DNA of 64,000 bases from Paenibacillus_E sp042676385 (GTDB taxonomy: Bacteria; Bacillota; Bacilli; Paenibacillales; NBRC-103111). The stretch is taken from positions 248,001 to 312,000 of the forward strand of contig NZ_JBHTHA010000036.1 of assembly GCF_042676385.1 (NCBI RefSeq), given 5' to 3'. The position numbers and the translations under genes were made by a program. Shown one piece after another: positions 44,399-53,732 of this stretch. The number at the start of each line of letters is the position of its first letter. Position 1 is the stretch's first letter. The notes beneath the pieces are model-generated. The model saw only the letters and a list, made by a program, of their open reading frames with translations, ran no database searches and was not told the origin of the DNA.

Positions 44399-44647
44399 CT
44401 ATTCTTCTACAATGTTAACGCCCAGATTGTGCTTGGAGAATACTTCAGCCATTGCTTTTTTCGCTTCATCTGCATCAGGACCGTGTACATGAAGATCGTA
44501 ATTGCTGGAGCTTAGCAAAGTTGTAAACAAGCCCAGAATACTTTTCACATCGATATACTTATTATCATACTGGAGTACGATAGACGATCTGAATTTGTTA
44601 GCAGTTTGTGAAATTTCAACGATAGCAGCATTATTAGCACTTGGCAT
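44399..44647 (-). CDS. HPr-like protein lacking the phosphorylatable histidine
   Basis: 82 aa. The HPr fold is recognisable from QTANKF (residue about 14), the Ser46 region VKSILGLF, and DADEAKKAMAEVF. Aligned on these blocks, the His15 position is Asn and the first strand is missing, so it cannot accept phosphate from EI. The regulatory serine site is kept, as in Crh, which acts with CcpA. Start ATG at 44647 with GGAGG 7-8 bases upstream; an ATG 5 codons earlier lacks one. Monocistronic. Confidence 0.8.
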   Translation of the reverse strand: MPSANNAAIVEISQTANKFRSSIVLQYDNKYIDVKSILGLFTTLLSSSNYDLHVHGPDADEAKKAMAEVFSKHNLGVNIVEE

Positions 44648-44761
44648 ATTACATTCCTCCATTTAATTACAAATAAAATCGGTCGCCTTGCTTCCTATAT
44701 GATAACTTGGAAAGGTGGGATAACGCAACAACAAATTTCCTTCATTCTCCATTCGGAAAGC

Positions 44762-45445
44762 CTACTTCCTACTCGATGTAAGCACTTTCTTCACAGCGTT
44801 ACCAATCAGGATCAAAACAACGAAAACAACCAAAAGGAGCAAAAGCCTTCCCTTGTTTTTATGGAAATGAAACAAATCATGAGCAATCATCGATTCCAAA
44901 AAAACGATCGGCAGCTTTCCGATCAAAGTGCCCCAAAGAAATTGGATAAATCGGACGCGCGTAAGACCTGCGGCAAAATTAATCGCTGAAGAAGGAAGAA
45001 CAGGAATCAATCTGCCCAGCAGTACATATAAGAAACCATGTTTCTCCATCCGCTTGCTGAACTGGGAAACAAGAGGGAGCTTCTCCAACTTCTTTTCTAC
45101 CCAAGCATGTCCATAATAACGAGCAAAATAAAAAGAAGCAACCGCCCCTAGGCAGGACATCGTATAATTTACAATAAACCCCCATTTGATTCCGAATATC
45201 GCTACATTCGTCCCAGCAATGAGTACAAAGGGAATAAACGGAAAAAAGGTTTGCAAAACAACTAACGCCATACCGATCCATTTGCCTGTCCAACCAAGAG
45301 CCCTCAAGTGCTCGGATAATTGCCGCATATTGGTATGTGTAAGTTTAACGCCAATAGGGTTATAAAAGAAAAAATAAACCAAACCCACCACGAAGATGAG
45401 CACGATTGCAATTTGCCAAATTCGGCTTTTTTTCATATACGACAA
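44762..45445 (-). CDS. TVP38/TMEM64 (DedA/VTT-superfamily) membrane protein
   Basis: 227 aa, about five membrane segments. The VTT domain motif is visible in FIPFVLIAGTNVAIFG near residue 75 and GRLIPVLPSSAINFAAG near 145, the paired re-entrant regions. Such proteins are flippase-like; some translocate phospholipids or undecaprenyl phosphate. Start is probably the TTG at 45445, with AGGATGG 7 bases upstream; an ATG three codons later is possible. Transported lipid unknown. Confidence 0.88.
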   Translation of the reverse strand: MSYMKKSRIWQIAIVLIFVVGLVYFFFYNPIGVKLTHTNMRQLSEHLRALGWTGKWIGMALVVLQTFFPFIPFVLIAGTNVAIFGIKWGFIVNYTMSCLGAVASFYFARYYGHAWVEKKLEKLPLVSQFSKRMEKHGFLYVLLGRLIPVLPSSAINFAAGLTRVRFIQFLWGTLIGKLPIVFLESMIAHDLFHFHKNKGRLLLLLVVFVVLILIGNAVKKVLTSSRK

Positions 45446-45585
45446 ATTTCGACCATCCTTCCCTTAGATCCAATTATTGTACCATGTTAGAGAAGGTTCA
45501 GGAAGAGGAATTTGGATTCGCGACTGATTCCCTTCCATATGAGCTTTTCCATTCAATGGCGAAAATATGAGAGCAATGAGTAGAC

Positions 45586-45617
45586 GAAAAAAGCACTGTC
45601 CTGAGACAAGTGCTTCT
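45586..45617 (-). terminator. terminator of the diguanylate cyclase gene
   Basis: On the minus strand, AAGCACTTGTC, TCAG, GACAGTGCTT and TTTT. Confidence 0.85.
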
Positions 45618-45624
45618 TAATCAA

Positions 45625-47613
45625 TTAGCCGGCCTTAATTTGGTTTCGCCCGTTATTCTTAGCTTGATACAGGGCCATGTCCGCCCGGTAGAAAAGAGAT
45701 TCCACGCTAATCTTATCCTCTTCCCAATTCCAGTCGGACACCCCGCATGAAACAGTAACCTGCGGGCTCGTCTCTTGTTGGACGCGATGGCGGATACGCT
45801 CTGCGATTCGAAGTGTTTGATCTTTGGCCACTTGCGGCAAATAGACAGCCAGTTCTTCCCCGCCCCACCTTGCCGCGATATCGCTGTCGCGAATGCATGA
45901 TTTAATGATTTGACTAACTTGAATCAATATTTTATCGCCAACTTGGTGACCATACGTATCATTAACTCTCTTGAAATTATCGATGTCTACGACAATCAGC
46001 GACCCGCAGAAATCTTTTTTCTGCATTAAATTGGCTTGTTCGTCCAAGTAGTGCCGCACGTACAATCCAGTTAAATTATCCGTAATCACCATACGCTTCA
46101 CTTCGGCGTGTAGAGAGGCGTTCGACATCGCAAGCCCAATGTGGCCGGATAAAACTTGCAGCAGCTTATAGTTATCGTAAGAAAAAAAATTCGGCTTGCT
46201 GTGAACAACAAGAATAACACCTACGACTTCTCCATTCACAAGAATCGGCGAGCCGATCAGTGATCTGGATCCGGTTAATTGCATTAGCTTCGAATTCACT
46301 TTGGAACTTGCCCAGTAATCACTAATAATGGTCGGTTCCTTCGATTTATAAATAAGTCCCGAAAAGCCCTGATCGATCGTGAAACTCTCATGGAACATCG
46401 CGGGAAGATTGCTCGCTTGAACAATTAACTTTTCATTCTTTTGATCGATTTGCAAAATGCAGCTGTAATCAGCGCTAAATATGTCCAAAAGCTCGCTAGA
46501 AGCGAAATTATAAATTTCATTCAGCCGCAAGCTTTGATTCAACTGCTTTGTAATTTCGTTTATAAGACGAAGCTCGTTAATAAGCAAATTTGATTGCTCA
46601 TAAAGTTTGGCGTTTTCAAAAGCTGAACCCGCTGTATCGGCCAGTAATGAAATGAACTGCAGATCGGATGCATGTATCAAATCATGCTCTGACTGCAGGT
46701 ACAAAACGCCATATACGCCCTGTTTGCCGGACAACGGGACAGCGATATTGCCGGCGCTCGGCCCCACTAAATCTGAGGTAGGTTCGAAAATCAAATGCCC
46801 TTCCATAAAGGCGCGAGTGCAAATATCATCTTCTAAACTTTGAAAATTCAACGGCTTTACACTTAAATTCTTACTATCGTTATCCTGCGAGAGCAGCAAA
46901 TCCACTTGAATCTTGGGATACACACTATGAATGCTCTCAATGACTTCGGTTAATACCGAATCCACATCGATTTTGGCGTGCAGCTTTTTTGACGCTTCAA
47001 ATAATACGTCCTGATTCTTGGACTGCCGTTCGCTTTGCCTGTTAATTGTCAACATGCGTTCATATTTACGCCTTTCAATGGAAACCTGTAGACTGCCGTG
47101 GAAAGAAATAACGAGGCAGTAGAGCAAATTTGCAAGCTCATCAGGCTCTCTAAGCGTTTGGGAAAATAGTCCTAAACATCCGAGTAGATTGCCACCTGCA
47201 TCTGACAACGGAATTGCTGCGCCTGAGAACGCTTTTAATTCGTTTGCAGCCATTTCATCACCGCGCATGAACTGAAATATCGGTTCGTAAGCGCAGCTTG
47301 TAATCGGATTGGGTCTTCTAACATTTGAGCCCCAAATGGTTCCAGGCAGAAGCAATTGATTACCAAAAGTACAATCATTTGCGAAAGAACCCGCCACATT
47401 CAAAGCCGAATCGACGCATAACATCGCGGTTTGAGGCGGAATCATCGCTTGGCCGGCACTTCCGATCCACTCGTTAAAAGCGTCTTGCAACGCCTTAAGA
47501 GGATCATTCCCCATATCGGATAATGCGGTAGAAAGAACAAGTCCTTGACGAAAGAAATCTTCGAAGTGCTTCGCACGTCTATGCTGTTGGTTACTACGAA
47601 GTAATTCGCTCAT
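45625..47613 (-). CDS. GAF-domain diguanylate cyclase
   Basis: 662 aa, no membrane segment. Probably three GAF-like domains (about 40-185, 215-340, 355-490), then a C-terminal GGDEF domain (about 500-662). The active-site motif is GGEEL, a minor variant, and the inhibitory RxxD site (RDSD) is at the correct five-residue spacing before it. TDNLTGLYVRHYLDEQ marks the domain start. It makes cyclic di-GMP in response to an unknown cytoplasmic ligand. ATG at 47613 with AAAGGAG. Monocistronic; no c-di-GMP effector adjacent. Confidence 0.92.
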   Translation of the reverse strand: MSELLRSNQQHRRAKHFEDFFRQGLVLSTALSDMGNDPLKALQDAFNEWIGSAGQAMIPPQTAMLCVDSALNVAGSFANDCTFGNQLLLPGTIWGSNVRRPNPITSCAYEPIFQFMRGDEMAANELKAFSGAAIPLSDAGGNLLGCLGLFSQTLREPDELANLLYCLVISFHGSLQVSIERRKYERMLTINRQSERQSKNQDVLFEASKKLHAKIDVDSVLTEVIESIHSVYPKIQVDLLLSQDNDSKNLSVKPLNFQSLEDDICTRAFMEGHLIFEPTSDLVGPSAGNIAVPLSGKQGVYGVLYLQSEHDLIHASDLQFISLLADTAGSAFENAKLYEQSNLLINELRLINEITKQLNQSLRLNEIYNFASSELLDIFSADYSCILQIDQKNEKLIVQASNLPAMFHESFTIDQGFSGLIYKSKEPTIISDYWASSKVNSKLMQLTGSRSLIGSPILVNGEVVGVILVVHSKPNFFSYDNYKLLQVLSGHIGLAMSNASLHAEVKRMVITDNLTGLYVRHYLDEQANLMQKKDFCGSLIVVDIDNFKRVNDTYGHQVGDKILIQVSQIIKSCIRDSDIAARWGGEELAVYLPQVAKDQTLRIAERIRHRVQQETSPQVTVSCGVSDWNWEEDKISVESLFYRADMALYQAKNNGRNQIKAG

Positions 47614-47737
47614 AGGCTTCTCCTTTACCGGCAAACTAGCAACCCAATGTCTATTTCTATGATCTTTACCTAATTAATAATACTATTTTTCTGTGCTTAT
47701 TGCACTATTTTTTCGAAAGGAGTCGAAGGATTGAGAC

Positions 47738-47766
47738 TTGACACGGTAGGCTCTTTTTTATAAAAT
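47738..47766 (+). promoter_or_regulatory. sigma-A promoter of rpsD
   Basis: TTGACA (47738-47743), 17-base spacer and TAAAAT (47761-47766). A near-consensus promoter giving a leader of about 195 nt. Confidence 0.85.
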
Positions 47767-47774
47767 TAGAAGTC

Positions 47775-47960
47775 GAGTACAAACATGATATCGGTGAAAG
47801 CCATTTGTGATCACCCTCACTGATTTTGCTCCTGCCAAGACAGCGGCTGAACTACTCTTGCCAGGGAATCCTACCTATCGATTCGTAAGCAAAATCGGGC
47901 ACATGTCTTCACCCTGACACCCAGAGCTTTTACTAACTAAATGTGAAAAAGAAGGAGTTT
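47775..47960 (+). ncRNA. structured leader of rpsD, probable S4 autoregulatory element
   Basis: The 195-nt leader has no ORF. A perfect long-range pair joins 47822-47830 (GATTTTGCT) and 47888-47896 (AGCAAAATC), enclosing a further imperfect hairpin around CTGCCAAGA and TCTTGCCAGG. In Bacillus, S4 represses rpsD by binding a multi-helix leader pseudoknot. Homology of this leader to that class is inference; the pairing is seen. Confidence 0.6.
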
Positions 47961-47968
47961 TTCCTAAC

Positions 47969-48568
47969 ATGGCACGTTATACAGGTCCCAAATTTAAATT
48001 AAGCCGTCGTCTTGGCATTTCCTTGAGCGGCACTGGTAAAGATTTGAAACGCCCTTTCCCTCCAGGTCAACACGGCCCAGGACAACGTAAAAAATTGAGC
48101 GGCTACGGCGTTCAATTGCAAGAAAAGCAAAAACTGCGCCACATGTACGGTTTGAACGAAAAACAATTCCGCAACCTGTTTGACAAAGCTTCCAAGCTGA
48201 AAGGTATCTCCGGTGAGAACTTCATGATCTTGCTTGAAAGCCGTTTGGACAACTTGGTTTACCGTCTTGGTCTTTCCAACTCCCGTGCGGGCGCTCGTCA
48301 ATTAGTCGCTCACGGTCACGTAACTGTAAATGGCAAAAAAGTAGATATCCCTTCCTACATCGTTTCTACTGGCGACGTTATCGCGCTTCGTGAAAGAAGC
48401 AAAGGTCTCTCCGCTGTGAAAGAAGCTCTTGCAAACCGCAACTACTTGCCAACTTACCTGGAGTTCAACGAGTCCAGCGTAGAAGGTAAATACATCCGTT
48501 TGCCAGAACGTTCTGAACTGCCACAAGAAATTGACGAGAAACAAATCGTCGAGTTCTACAGCCGTTAA
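47969..48568 (+). CDS. rpsD: 30S ribosomal protein S4
   Basis: 199 aa, ordinary Bacillales length. Primary 16S-binding protein that nucleates the 30S body. It begins MARYTGPKFKLSRRLGIS; the S4 RNA-binding domain (LDNLVYRLGLSNSRAGARQL, about 92-111) is clear, and the zinc-finger Cys of the other S4 class are absent. ATG with AGGAG upstream. As in Bacillus it stands alone, convergent with tyrS, outside the main ribosomal operon. Confidence 0.98.
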   Translation: MARYTGPKFKLSRRLGISLSGTGKDLKRPFPPGQHGPGQRKKLSGYGVQLQEKQKLRHMYGLNEKQFRNLFDKASKLKGISGENFMILLESRLDNLVYRLGLSNSRAGARQLVAHGHVTVNGKKVDIPSYIVSTGDVIALRERSKGLSAVKEALANRNYLPTYLEFNESSVEGKYIRLPERSELPQEIDEKQIVEFYSR

Positions 48569-48572
48569 TCAT

Positions 48573-48604
48573 AAACCCCTTAGGGATTTCCCTAAGGGGT
48601 TTTC
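48573..48604. terminator. bidirectional terminator rpsD / tyrS
   Basis: AAACCCCTTAGGG, ATTT, CCCTAAGGGGTTT. A 13-bp stem with T-rich sequence after it. Confidence 0.92.
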
Positions 48605-48618
48605 TTTTAGTCTTTTGC

Positions 48619-49887
48619 CTATTTAGCAAATTGAATGAGGTAATAATTCTTTTTACCGCGGCGGACAATCAAGTACGATTCGCCTAGCTTGCCAAGTTCG
48701 CTAGCATTCGCTTCTACTTGCGTAATACGCACCCCATTTACCGTAACGGCTCCGCTTTCAATATCTTGACGCGCTTGACGCTTGGAAGGCGCCGCTCCTA
48801 CCGCAATCAACAAATCGACTAAGGCGATGTCTTCTTGTTCGAGTGTCGTCGAAGGCACATCCTTGAATGCCTCTTCAATTTCGGTACGAGACAATTCTTG
48901 TATATTACCGCTAAATAAAGCGGCTGTAATGTTTAGCGAGCTTTGCAGCGCTTCTTCCCCATGCACCAACTTGGTAACTTCGCGCGCCAACACTTTCTGT
49001 GCCTCTCTTTTTTCCGGCTGTTGCTTCACTTCTTGCTCTAACCGCTCTATTTCTTCATGACTAATGAAGGTGAAATATTTGAGGAAGCGCACGACATCAT
49101 TATCGTCGGTATTTACCCAGAACTGGTAGAATTGGTACGGCGACGTTTTCCCGGCATCCAGCCAGACCGCTCCGCCTTCCGTTTTACCGAACTTCTGGCC
49201 ATCGCTCTTTGTAACAAGCGGCAGGGTGACGCCATAAGCGCGATTGTCCGTCGTTTTACCGATCAGCTCCAGCCCGGCTGTAATGTTACCCCATTGATCG
49301 CTGCCGCCAATTTGCAAGGAACAGTTTTTCGTTTGGCTCAGTTTCAGGAAATCGTAGGATTGTAAGATCATGTAACTGAATTCTGTAAAGGAAATGCCTT
49401 TTGTAATCCGGGAATCCACGGAATCCTTAGCAAGCATGTAGTTCACAGTGAAGTTTTTGCCCACATCACGCAGAAACTCGATCACATTGAGCGAGCCGAG
49501 CCAATCGTAGTTGTTAACAAGCTCTGCTGGGTTGCCCGACTGTTCTGAGAAGTCCAGAAAACGCGACAATTGGCTCTTAATGCTTTGGGACCAGGCTTCT
49601 ACAACTTCAGGTCCGTTAAGCGTTCTCTCATTTGCCTTACCGCTCGGATCGCCGATCAAGCCTGTTCCCCCGCCAACAAGCGCCAGAGGAATATGTCCGG
49701 CAAGCTGAAAGCGTCTTAATGTCAAAATTGGAAGCAAACTGCCGATATGCAAACTATCCGCTGTCGGGTCAAATCCGCAGTATAAAACGACTTTCTCCTC
49801 ACTCAGCTTTTTATCGAGACCCTCCCGATCTGTAATCTGATGCAGCAAGCCGCGAAACTCCAAATCCTTTAAAATACTCACTTTCAT
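48619..49887 (-). CDS. tyrS: tyrosyl-tRNA synthetase
   Basis: 422 aa. Class I synthetase: HIGH-type motif DSLHIGSL near residue 45, GGSDQWGNI near 193, and KMSKS replaced by the TyrRS form KFGKTEGG near 232. A C-terminal S4-like RNA-binding domain begins near 355 (SKRQARQDIESGAV). ATG with AGGAGATGG about 7 bases upstream. Expression is controlled by the T-box leader upstream. Confidence 0.97.
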   Translation of the reverse strand: MKVSILKDLEFRGLLHQITDREGLDKKLSEEKVVLYCGFDPTADSLHIGSLLPILTLRRFQLAGHIPLALVGGGTGLIGDPSGKANERTLNGPEVVEAWSQSIKSQLSRFLDFSEQSGNPAELVNNYDWLGSLNVIEFLRDVGKNFTVNYMLAKDSVDSRITKGISFTEFSYMILQSYDFLKLSQTKNCSLQIGGSDQWGNITAGLELIGKTTDNRAYGVTLPLVTKSDGQKFGKTEGGAVWLDAGKTSPYQFYQFWVNTDDNDVVRFLKYFTFISHEEIERLEQEVKQQPEKREAQKVLAREVTKLVHGEEALQSSLNITAALFSGNIQELSRTEIEEAFKDVPSTTLEQEDIALVDLLIAVGAAPSKRQARQDIESGAVTVNGVRITQVEANASELGKLGESYLIVRRGKKNYYLIQFAK

Positions 49888-49913
49888 CCATCTCCTTTTC
49901 TAAAAAAAAATGC

Positions 49914-50215
49914 AAAAAAGCCTTCTCATCCACAAAGGGACGAGAAGGCATAACTCGCGGTACCACCCTAATTAAAACAGCTGCTGCGTACTTTTATAAC
50001 GAGAACGTTAGAATCGTACAAAGCCGACCATTTTCACTCCAGAACCGGTAACGGGGCTTACCCGGCGAACACTACTGCCGCAGCTTAAGTTGCTGCAGGT
50101 TCCCATTCGCTGCTCAAGACCGTAATTCACTAACATGCAGGTACCGGTTCGCACCTTCCACCGGCTCTCTGAAAGCATCCGCACACTACCTACTGCTGAT
50201 CCATCCACGCATTTG
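49914..50215 (-). ncRNA. T-box riboswitch, tyrosine specifier
   Basis: About 300-nt leader on the minus strand. Seen in order: Stem I opening AGAGAGCCGGTGGAAGGTG, the specifier TAC (50122-50124 read on the minus strand) in GAATTACGGTCTTGAG, the T-box core GGTGGTACCGCG (49956-49967), and the terminator GCCTTCTCGTCCC...GAGAAGGC (49920-49949) followed by TTTTTT. TAC is a Tyr codon, matching tyrS. Uncharged tRNA-Tyr pairs with specifier and T-box to prevent termination. Confidence 0.95.
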
Positions 50216-50221
50216 TTAAAA

Positions 50222-50250
50222 GTTATATCATAGCTTGCTAATGTTGTCAA
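50222..50250 (-). promoter_or_regulatory. sigma-A promoter of the tyrS T-box leader
   Basis: On the minus strand, TTGACA (50245-50250), 17-base spacer and TATAAC (50222-50227). Confidence 0.82.
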
Positions 50251-50279
50251 ACCTATCGGGAGCCTGCTCTCTTTCATCA

Positions 50280-50309
50280 TTACCGCAAAACAGGCAGATA
50301 TGGTATACT
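50280..50309 (+). promoter_or_regulatory. candidate promoter of the class A PBP gene
   Basis: TTACCG (50280-50285), 18-base spacer and TATACT (50304-50309), about 30 bases before the start codon. Confidence 0.6.
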
Positions 50310-50342
50310 ATTACCGTTCATGTAAGGAGGAAATTGGAACTT

Positions 50343-53300
50343 ATGCGCAATTTTTTTGCAAAATGGAATCGCCCCTGGGTGAGAACAACGTTCAAAGTAA
50401 CGTGGATTACCTTAAAGTGGACTTTGATTACGGCTTTTCTGGCCGGATTGGTAGGCGGCTTCGCGGCATTCGGATATGTAAGCGCTCTGGTCAAAAAAGA
50501 CCCCGTACGCAGCCAAGAATCGATTCGCCAGCAAATGCAAGAAAATGCCGTCACGGGCTTTGCTTACTTCAATGATGACAACGTCATCGGTCAATTACGA
50601 ACGGAGGAAGACAGACGTCTCGTCGCGCTGGCTGACATTCCGCAAGTAGTTCTGGACGCTGTGTTGTCTATTGAAGACAAAGACTTCTACAATCATCGGG
50701 GCATTGATTTCCGCGGCCTTTACCGCGCAGTTACACAGAAGCTGCTCAATGAGGAAGTACAAACTGGCGGAAGTACGATTACCCAACAGTTAGCCAGAAG
50801 GGTATTCCTTACATTAGACCGCGACGATGGCCGAAAGGCCCGGGAGATTCTGCTCGCACTGCGAATGGAACGGCTGATGTCTAAAGATGAAATCCTGCTT
50901 GCCTATCTGAACAAAATTCCGTACGGAAACGGTGCAACCGGGTATAACCTGTATGGAATCAAGGCCGCAGCCAAAGGCTTGTTCGATATTGACGATCTGG
51001 ACAAACTGAACGTTGCCCAAGCGGCTTATCTGGCCGGGCTGCCGCAGTCGCCTTCGCAATACTCGGCATTCACGAGCAAGCCATCTTTCGATGATGACAA
51101 TTTCAAGCGGGCTGTCACGCGTCAACAGCTAGTCCTAAAGCGGATGTTGGAAGAAAAGAAAATCACGAACGATCAGTACCAAGAAGCATTAAAATTTGAT
51201 TTAAAGGCTTCCATGCCGGCTCCTTCGCAGAAAGCTTACACGACGTATCCTTATCTGATGATTGAGACCGAAAGAGAAGCAGCGGATATCCTGCTCAAAA
51301 TTCAAAAACCGGATCTCGATCCCAAGAAAGATCAAGCTGCGTATAACGAAGCGCTCAAAGGTATACAAGCGCAGCTGCTGCGCGGCGGATACCAGATTTA
51401 TACGACCATTGATAAAACGATCTATGATTCCATGCATGAAATTTCGGGCAATGCGAAAAATTTCGCTCCGAAAGATGATAAAAAAGGCATCGAGCAGGTC
51501 GGCGCCATTATGATCGACAGCAAATCCGGCGCGATCAAGGGCATGATTGAAGGGCGAAATTTCTTTGATGAGCAGCTCAATCATGCGACACAAGCTTTCA
51601 GACAACCGGGGTCAACGATGAAACCGATCGCCGCATACATACCAGCGTTAGAAAAAGGAGCCATCCAGCCTGCCACGGTCGTGGACGATGTGCCTATCAT
51701 TCTGAAAGACGGCGTTAAAGGATTCCATCTGCCGGAAAACTGGGACCATAAGTTTCATGGATTGATGACCGCTCGAAGAGCTTTGAATCAGTCCTACAAC
51801 ATCCCTGCGATCGACCTGTTTCTGAACAAAGTCGGCATCAATGACGCTTGGGATTTTGCCAAGAAACTAGGCATCACTTCCATTCAGAAGGAAGATTACT
51901 ACGCGCAAACCGGCGTCATCGGCGGACTAAGCCGCGGTACTTCTGTGAAAGAATTGACGGGTGCTTATGCGTCCATTCCAAATAAAGGCGTCTTCAATGA
52001 GACATTCATGATCCGTCAAATCAAGGATACGAACGGTAAAATTATTTACGAGCACGAGCAAAAACCCACACAGGTCTATTCCGAACAGTCCGCTTATCTC
52101 ATTACCGATATGATGAAAACGGTCATCAGCCAAGGCACAGCTACTGACTTGATGAAAAAGTTTAAGTCGTACGGTAAAATTGAAATTTCCGGGAAAACCG
52201 GTTCGACGCAAGACGACGCCGATGCCTGGTACATGGGCTTCACACCGGATATTACAGTAGGCGTATGGATCGGTTATGATCAACCGGTCAACAAATTAAG
52301 CGCCAAGACGCTTCAGACTTATCACGCCAAAGATATTTGGGCGCTCATCATGAACAGCACCATTGAGCAAAAACCGGAGCTCTTCCCGAATAAGACATTC
52401 GCGAAGCCGGATGGGATCGTGTCGGCAACCGTGTCCAGTCTATCAGGCAAACTCCCGAGCGAATTAACGACCAAGACCGACAATCTGGTCACCGATATTT
52501 TTAACAAAAAATATTTACCCACCGAAGAAGATAATGTCATGATGAACGCGAAAATCAGCACATACAACGGCCTGAATTATCTTGCGCAAGACGGTACGCC
52601 TGCTGATTTCGTGCAAGAGAAGACGGTTATTAAACGCCAGAAATCGATCAGTCAACTGCTAAAAGAAGTGGATGAAGCGATGAGCAAGCTTCCAGAGAAA
52701 AGCAGAAAGCCGATCGATAATTACAAACCGCTCGATTATGACGATGATGCCCCTTCGGAGGTCGATCCTCGCGTCGATGACGGCAAACCACCGGTAACGC
52801 CTACGACCGTTGTAGCAACCAAATCCGGGGATACGGCAGTCATAACGTTCCAAGCAAGTCCTAGCTCTGATCTAGTCGGTTACCGTCTCTACCGCTCGGA
52901 CAATCATGGCGGCAAATTCCAGCTTCTCGGCGGTAAAGTCGTTCTGGCAGGAGCTGAGACGAAGTTTACCGATCAGGTCCCTGCATCCAGTTTAATGGGC
53001 TATTACGTAACTGCGGTGGATGTTGCCGGTAAAGAATCTGCGCCAAGCCGTACAGCCTATACGGATGGAAGTTCGCTCGACACGTTGTTCGTCCCCCCTG
53101 TGGACGGCAGTCAAATTCCCGGAAATCCGAACCCGGGAACTGATACTAACAATGGAGGAAGCGGCTCTGAGGGCTCTACAGGCGCTGGAAGCGGCAGCCA
53201 TGGCGACGAAACCGGCAGCAAGGCCAAAGACCTCCCTGCTGCTCCTACGGGCATCAAAGCCAAGGAAGACGGCGCAGGCCTTGTGCTGACTTGGAAATCG

Positions 53301-53501
53301 AACGCCTCTAAAGACAAAGTAAAGCAATACAACGTCTACTACAGCGACAAAGAAAAGGGCACATACACCAAGCTCGGCTTTGTAAAAGATGCCACTGAAT
53401 ATCACTATTACGCGACAGCCTACAATGGCTATTACAAAGTAACGGCCGTGAACGACGCAGGGGAATCCAAACCTTCTGCTGCAATTGCTTATAACAACTA
53501 A
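50343..53501 (+). CDS. pbpA1: class A penicillin-binding protein 1A with FN3 domains
   Basis: 1052 aa. One N-terminal membrane helix (about 20-45) follows a short basic tail. Glycosyltransferase family 51 domain with EDKDFYNHRGID near residue 108 and GGSTITQQL near 140. Transpeptidase domain with STMK near 423, SYN near 482, and KTG in SGKTGSTQD near 617. Two fibronectin type III domains (about 820-905 and 975-1050) are joined by a Gly/Ser/Thr-rich spacer. It polymerises and cross-links peptidoglycan. ATG with AAGGAGG upstream. The symbol is descriptive; orthology with ponA is likely. Confidence 0.93.
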   Translation: MRNFFAKWNRPWVRTTFKVTWITLKWTLITAFLAGLVGGFAAFGYVSALVKKDPVRSQESIRQQMQENAVTGFAYFNDDNVIGQLRTEEDRRLVALADIPQVVLDAVLSIEDKDFYNHRGIDFRGLYRAVTQKLLNEEVQTGGSTITQQLARRVFLTLDRDDGRKAREILLALRMERLMSKDEILLAYLNKIPYGNGATGYNLYGIKAAAKGLFDIDDLDKLNVAQAAYLAGLPQSPSQYSAFTSKPSFDDDNFKRAVTRQQLVLKRMLEEKKITNDQYQEALKFDLKASMPAPSQKAYTTYPYLMIETEREAADILLKIQKPDLDPKKDQAAYNEALKGIQAQLLRGGYQIYTTIDKTIYDSMHEISGNAKNFAPKDDKKGIEQVGAIMIDSKSGAIKGMIEGRNFFDEQLNHATQAFRQPGSTMKPIAAYIPALEKGAIQPATVVDDVPIILKDGVKGFHLPENWDHKFHGLMTARRALNQSYNIPAIDLFLNKVGINDAWDFAKKLGITSIQKEDYYAQTGVIGGLSRGTSVKELTGAYASIPNKGVFNETFMIRQIKDTNGKIIYEHEQKPTQVYSEQSAYLITDMMKTVISQGTATDLMKKFKSYGKIEISGKTGSTQDDADAWYMGFTPDITVGVWIGYDQPVNKLSAKTLQTYHAKDIWALIMNSTIEQKPELFPNKTFAKPDGIVSATVSSLSGKLPSELTTKTDNLVTDIFNKKYLPTEEDNVMMNAKISTYNGLNYLAQDGTPADFVQEKTVIKRQKSISQLLKEVDEAMSKLPEKSRKPIDNYKPLDYDDDAPSEVDPRVDDGKPPVTPTTVVATKSGDTAVITFQASPSSDLVGYRLYRSDNHGGKFQLLGGKVVLAGAETKFTDQVPASSLMGYYVTAVDVAGKESAPSRTAYTDGSSLDTLFVPPVDGSQIPGNPNPGTDTNNGGSGSEGSTGAGSGSHGDETGSKAKDLPAAPTGIKAKEDGAGLVLTWKSNASKDKVKQYNVYYSDKEKGTYTKLGFVKDATEYHYYATAYNGYYKVTAVNDAGESKPSAAIAYNN

Positions 53502-53510
53502 TGGATCAAG

Positions 53511-53534
53511 GACCCGGGTAACCGGGTCTTTTTG
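53511..53534 (+). terminator. terminator of the PBP gene
   Basis: GACCCGG, GTAA, CCGGGTC and TTTTT. Confidence 0.9.
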
Positions 53535-53732
53535 TTCAGTTTAGAATGTTTAATCCTTTACAGAACTTAAAGCGTTAAGGATACCTTTTCTAAGAAATTC
53601 GGGGAATGTTTAATAAAATGGTGACAAACGTATTTAAACGCTATTCAAGGGTCATGGTTCACTTTTTTTGAACTAAATATGGAGCGAGTTAGAGTTGTAA
53701 AGCATGTGAAGGGGAAATGAAGTCGCGTCTAT

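Noticed and set aside
50008..50280. A 90-residue minus-strand ORF over the tyrS leader
   Set aside because: It coincides with the T-box Stem I, specifier and core, so it is a reading-frame shadow of a structured RNA.
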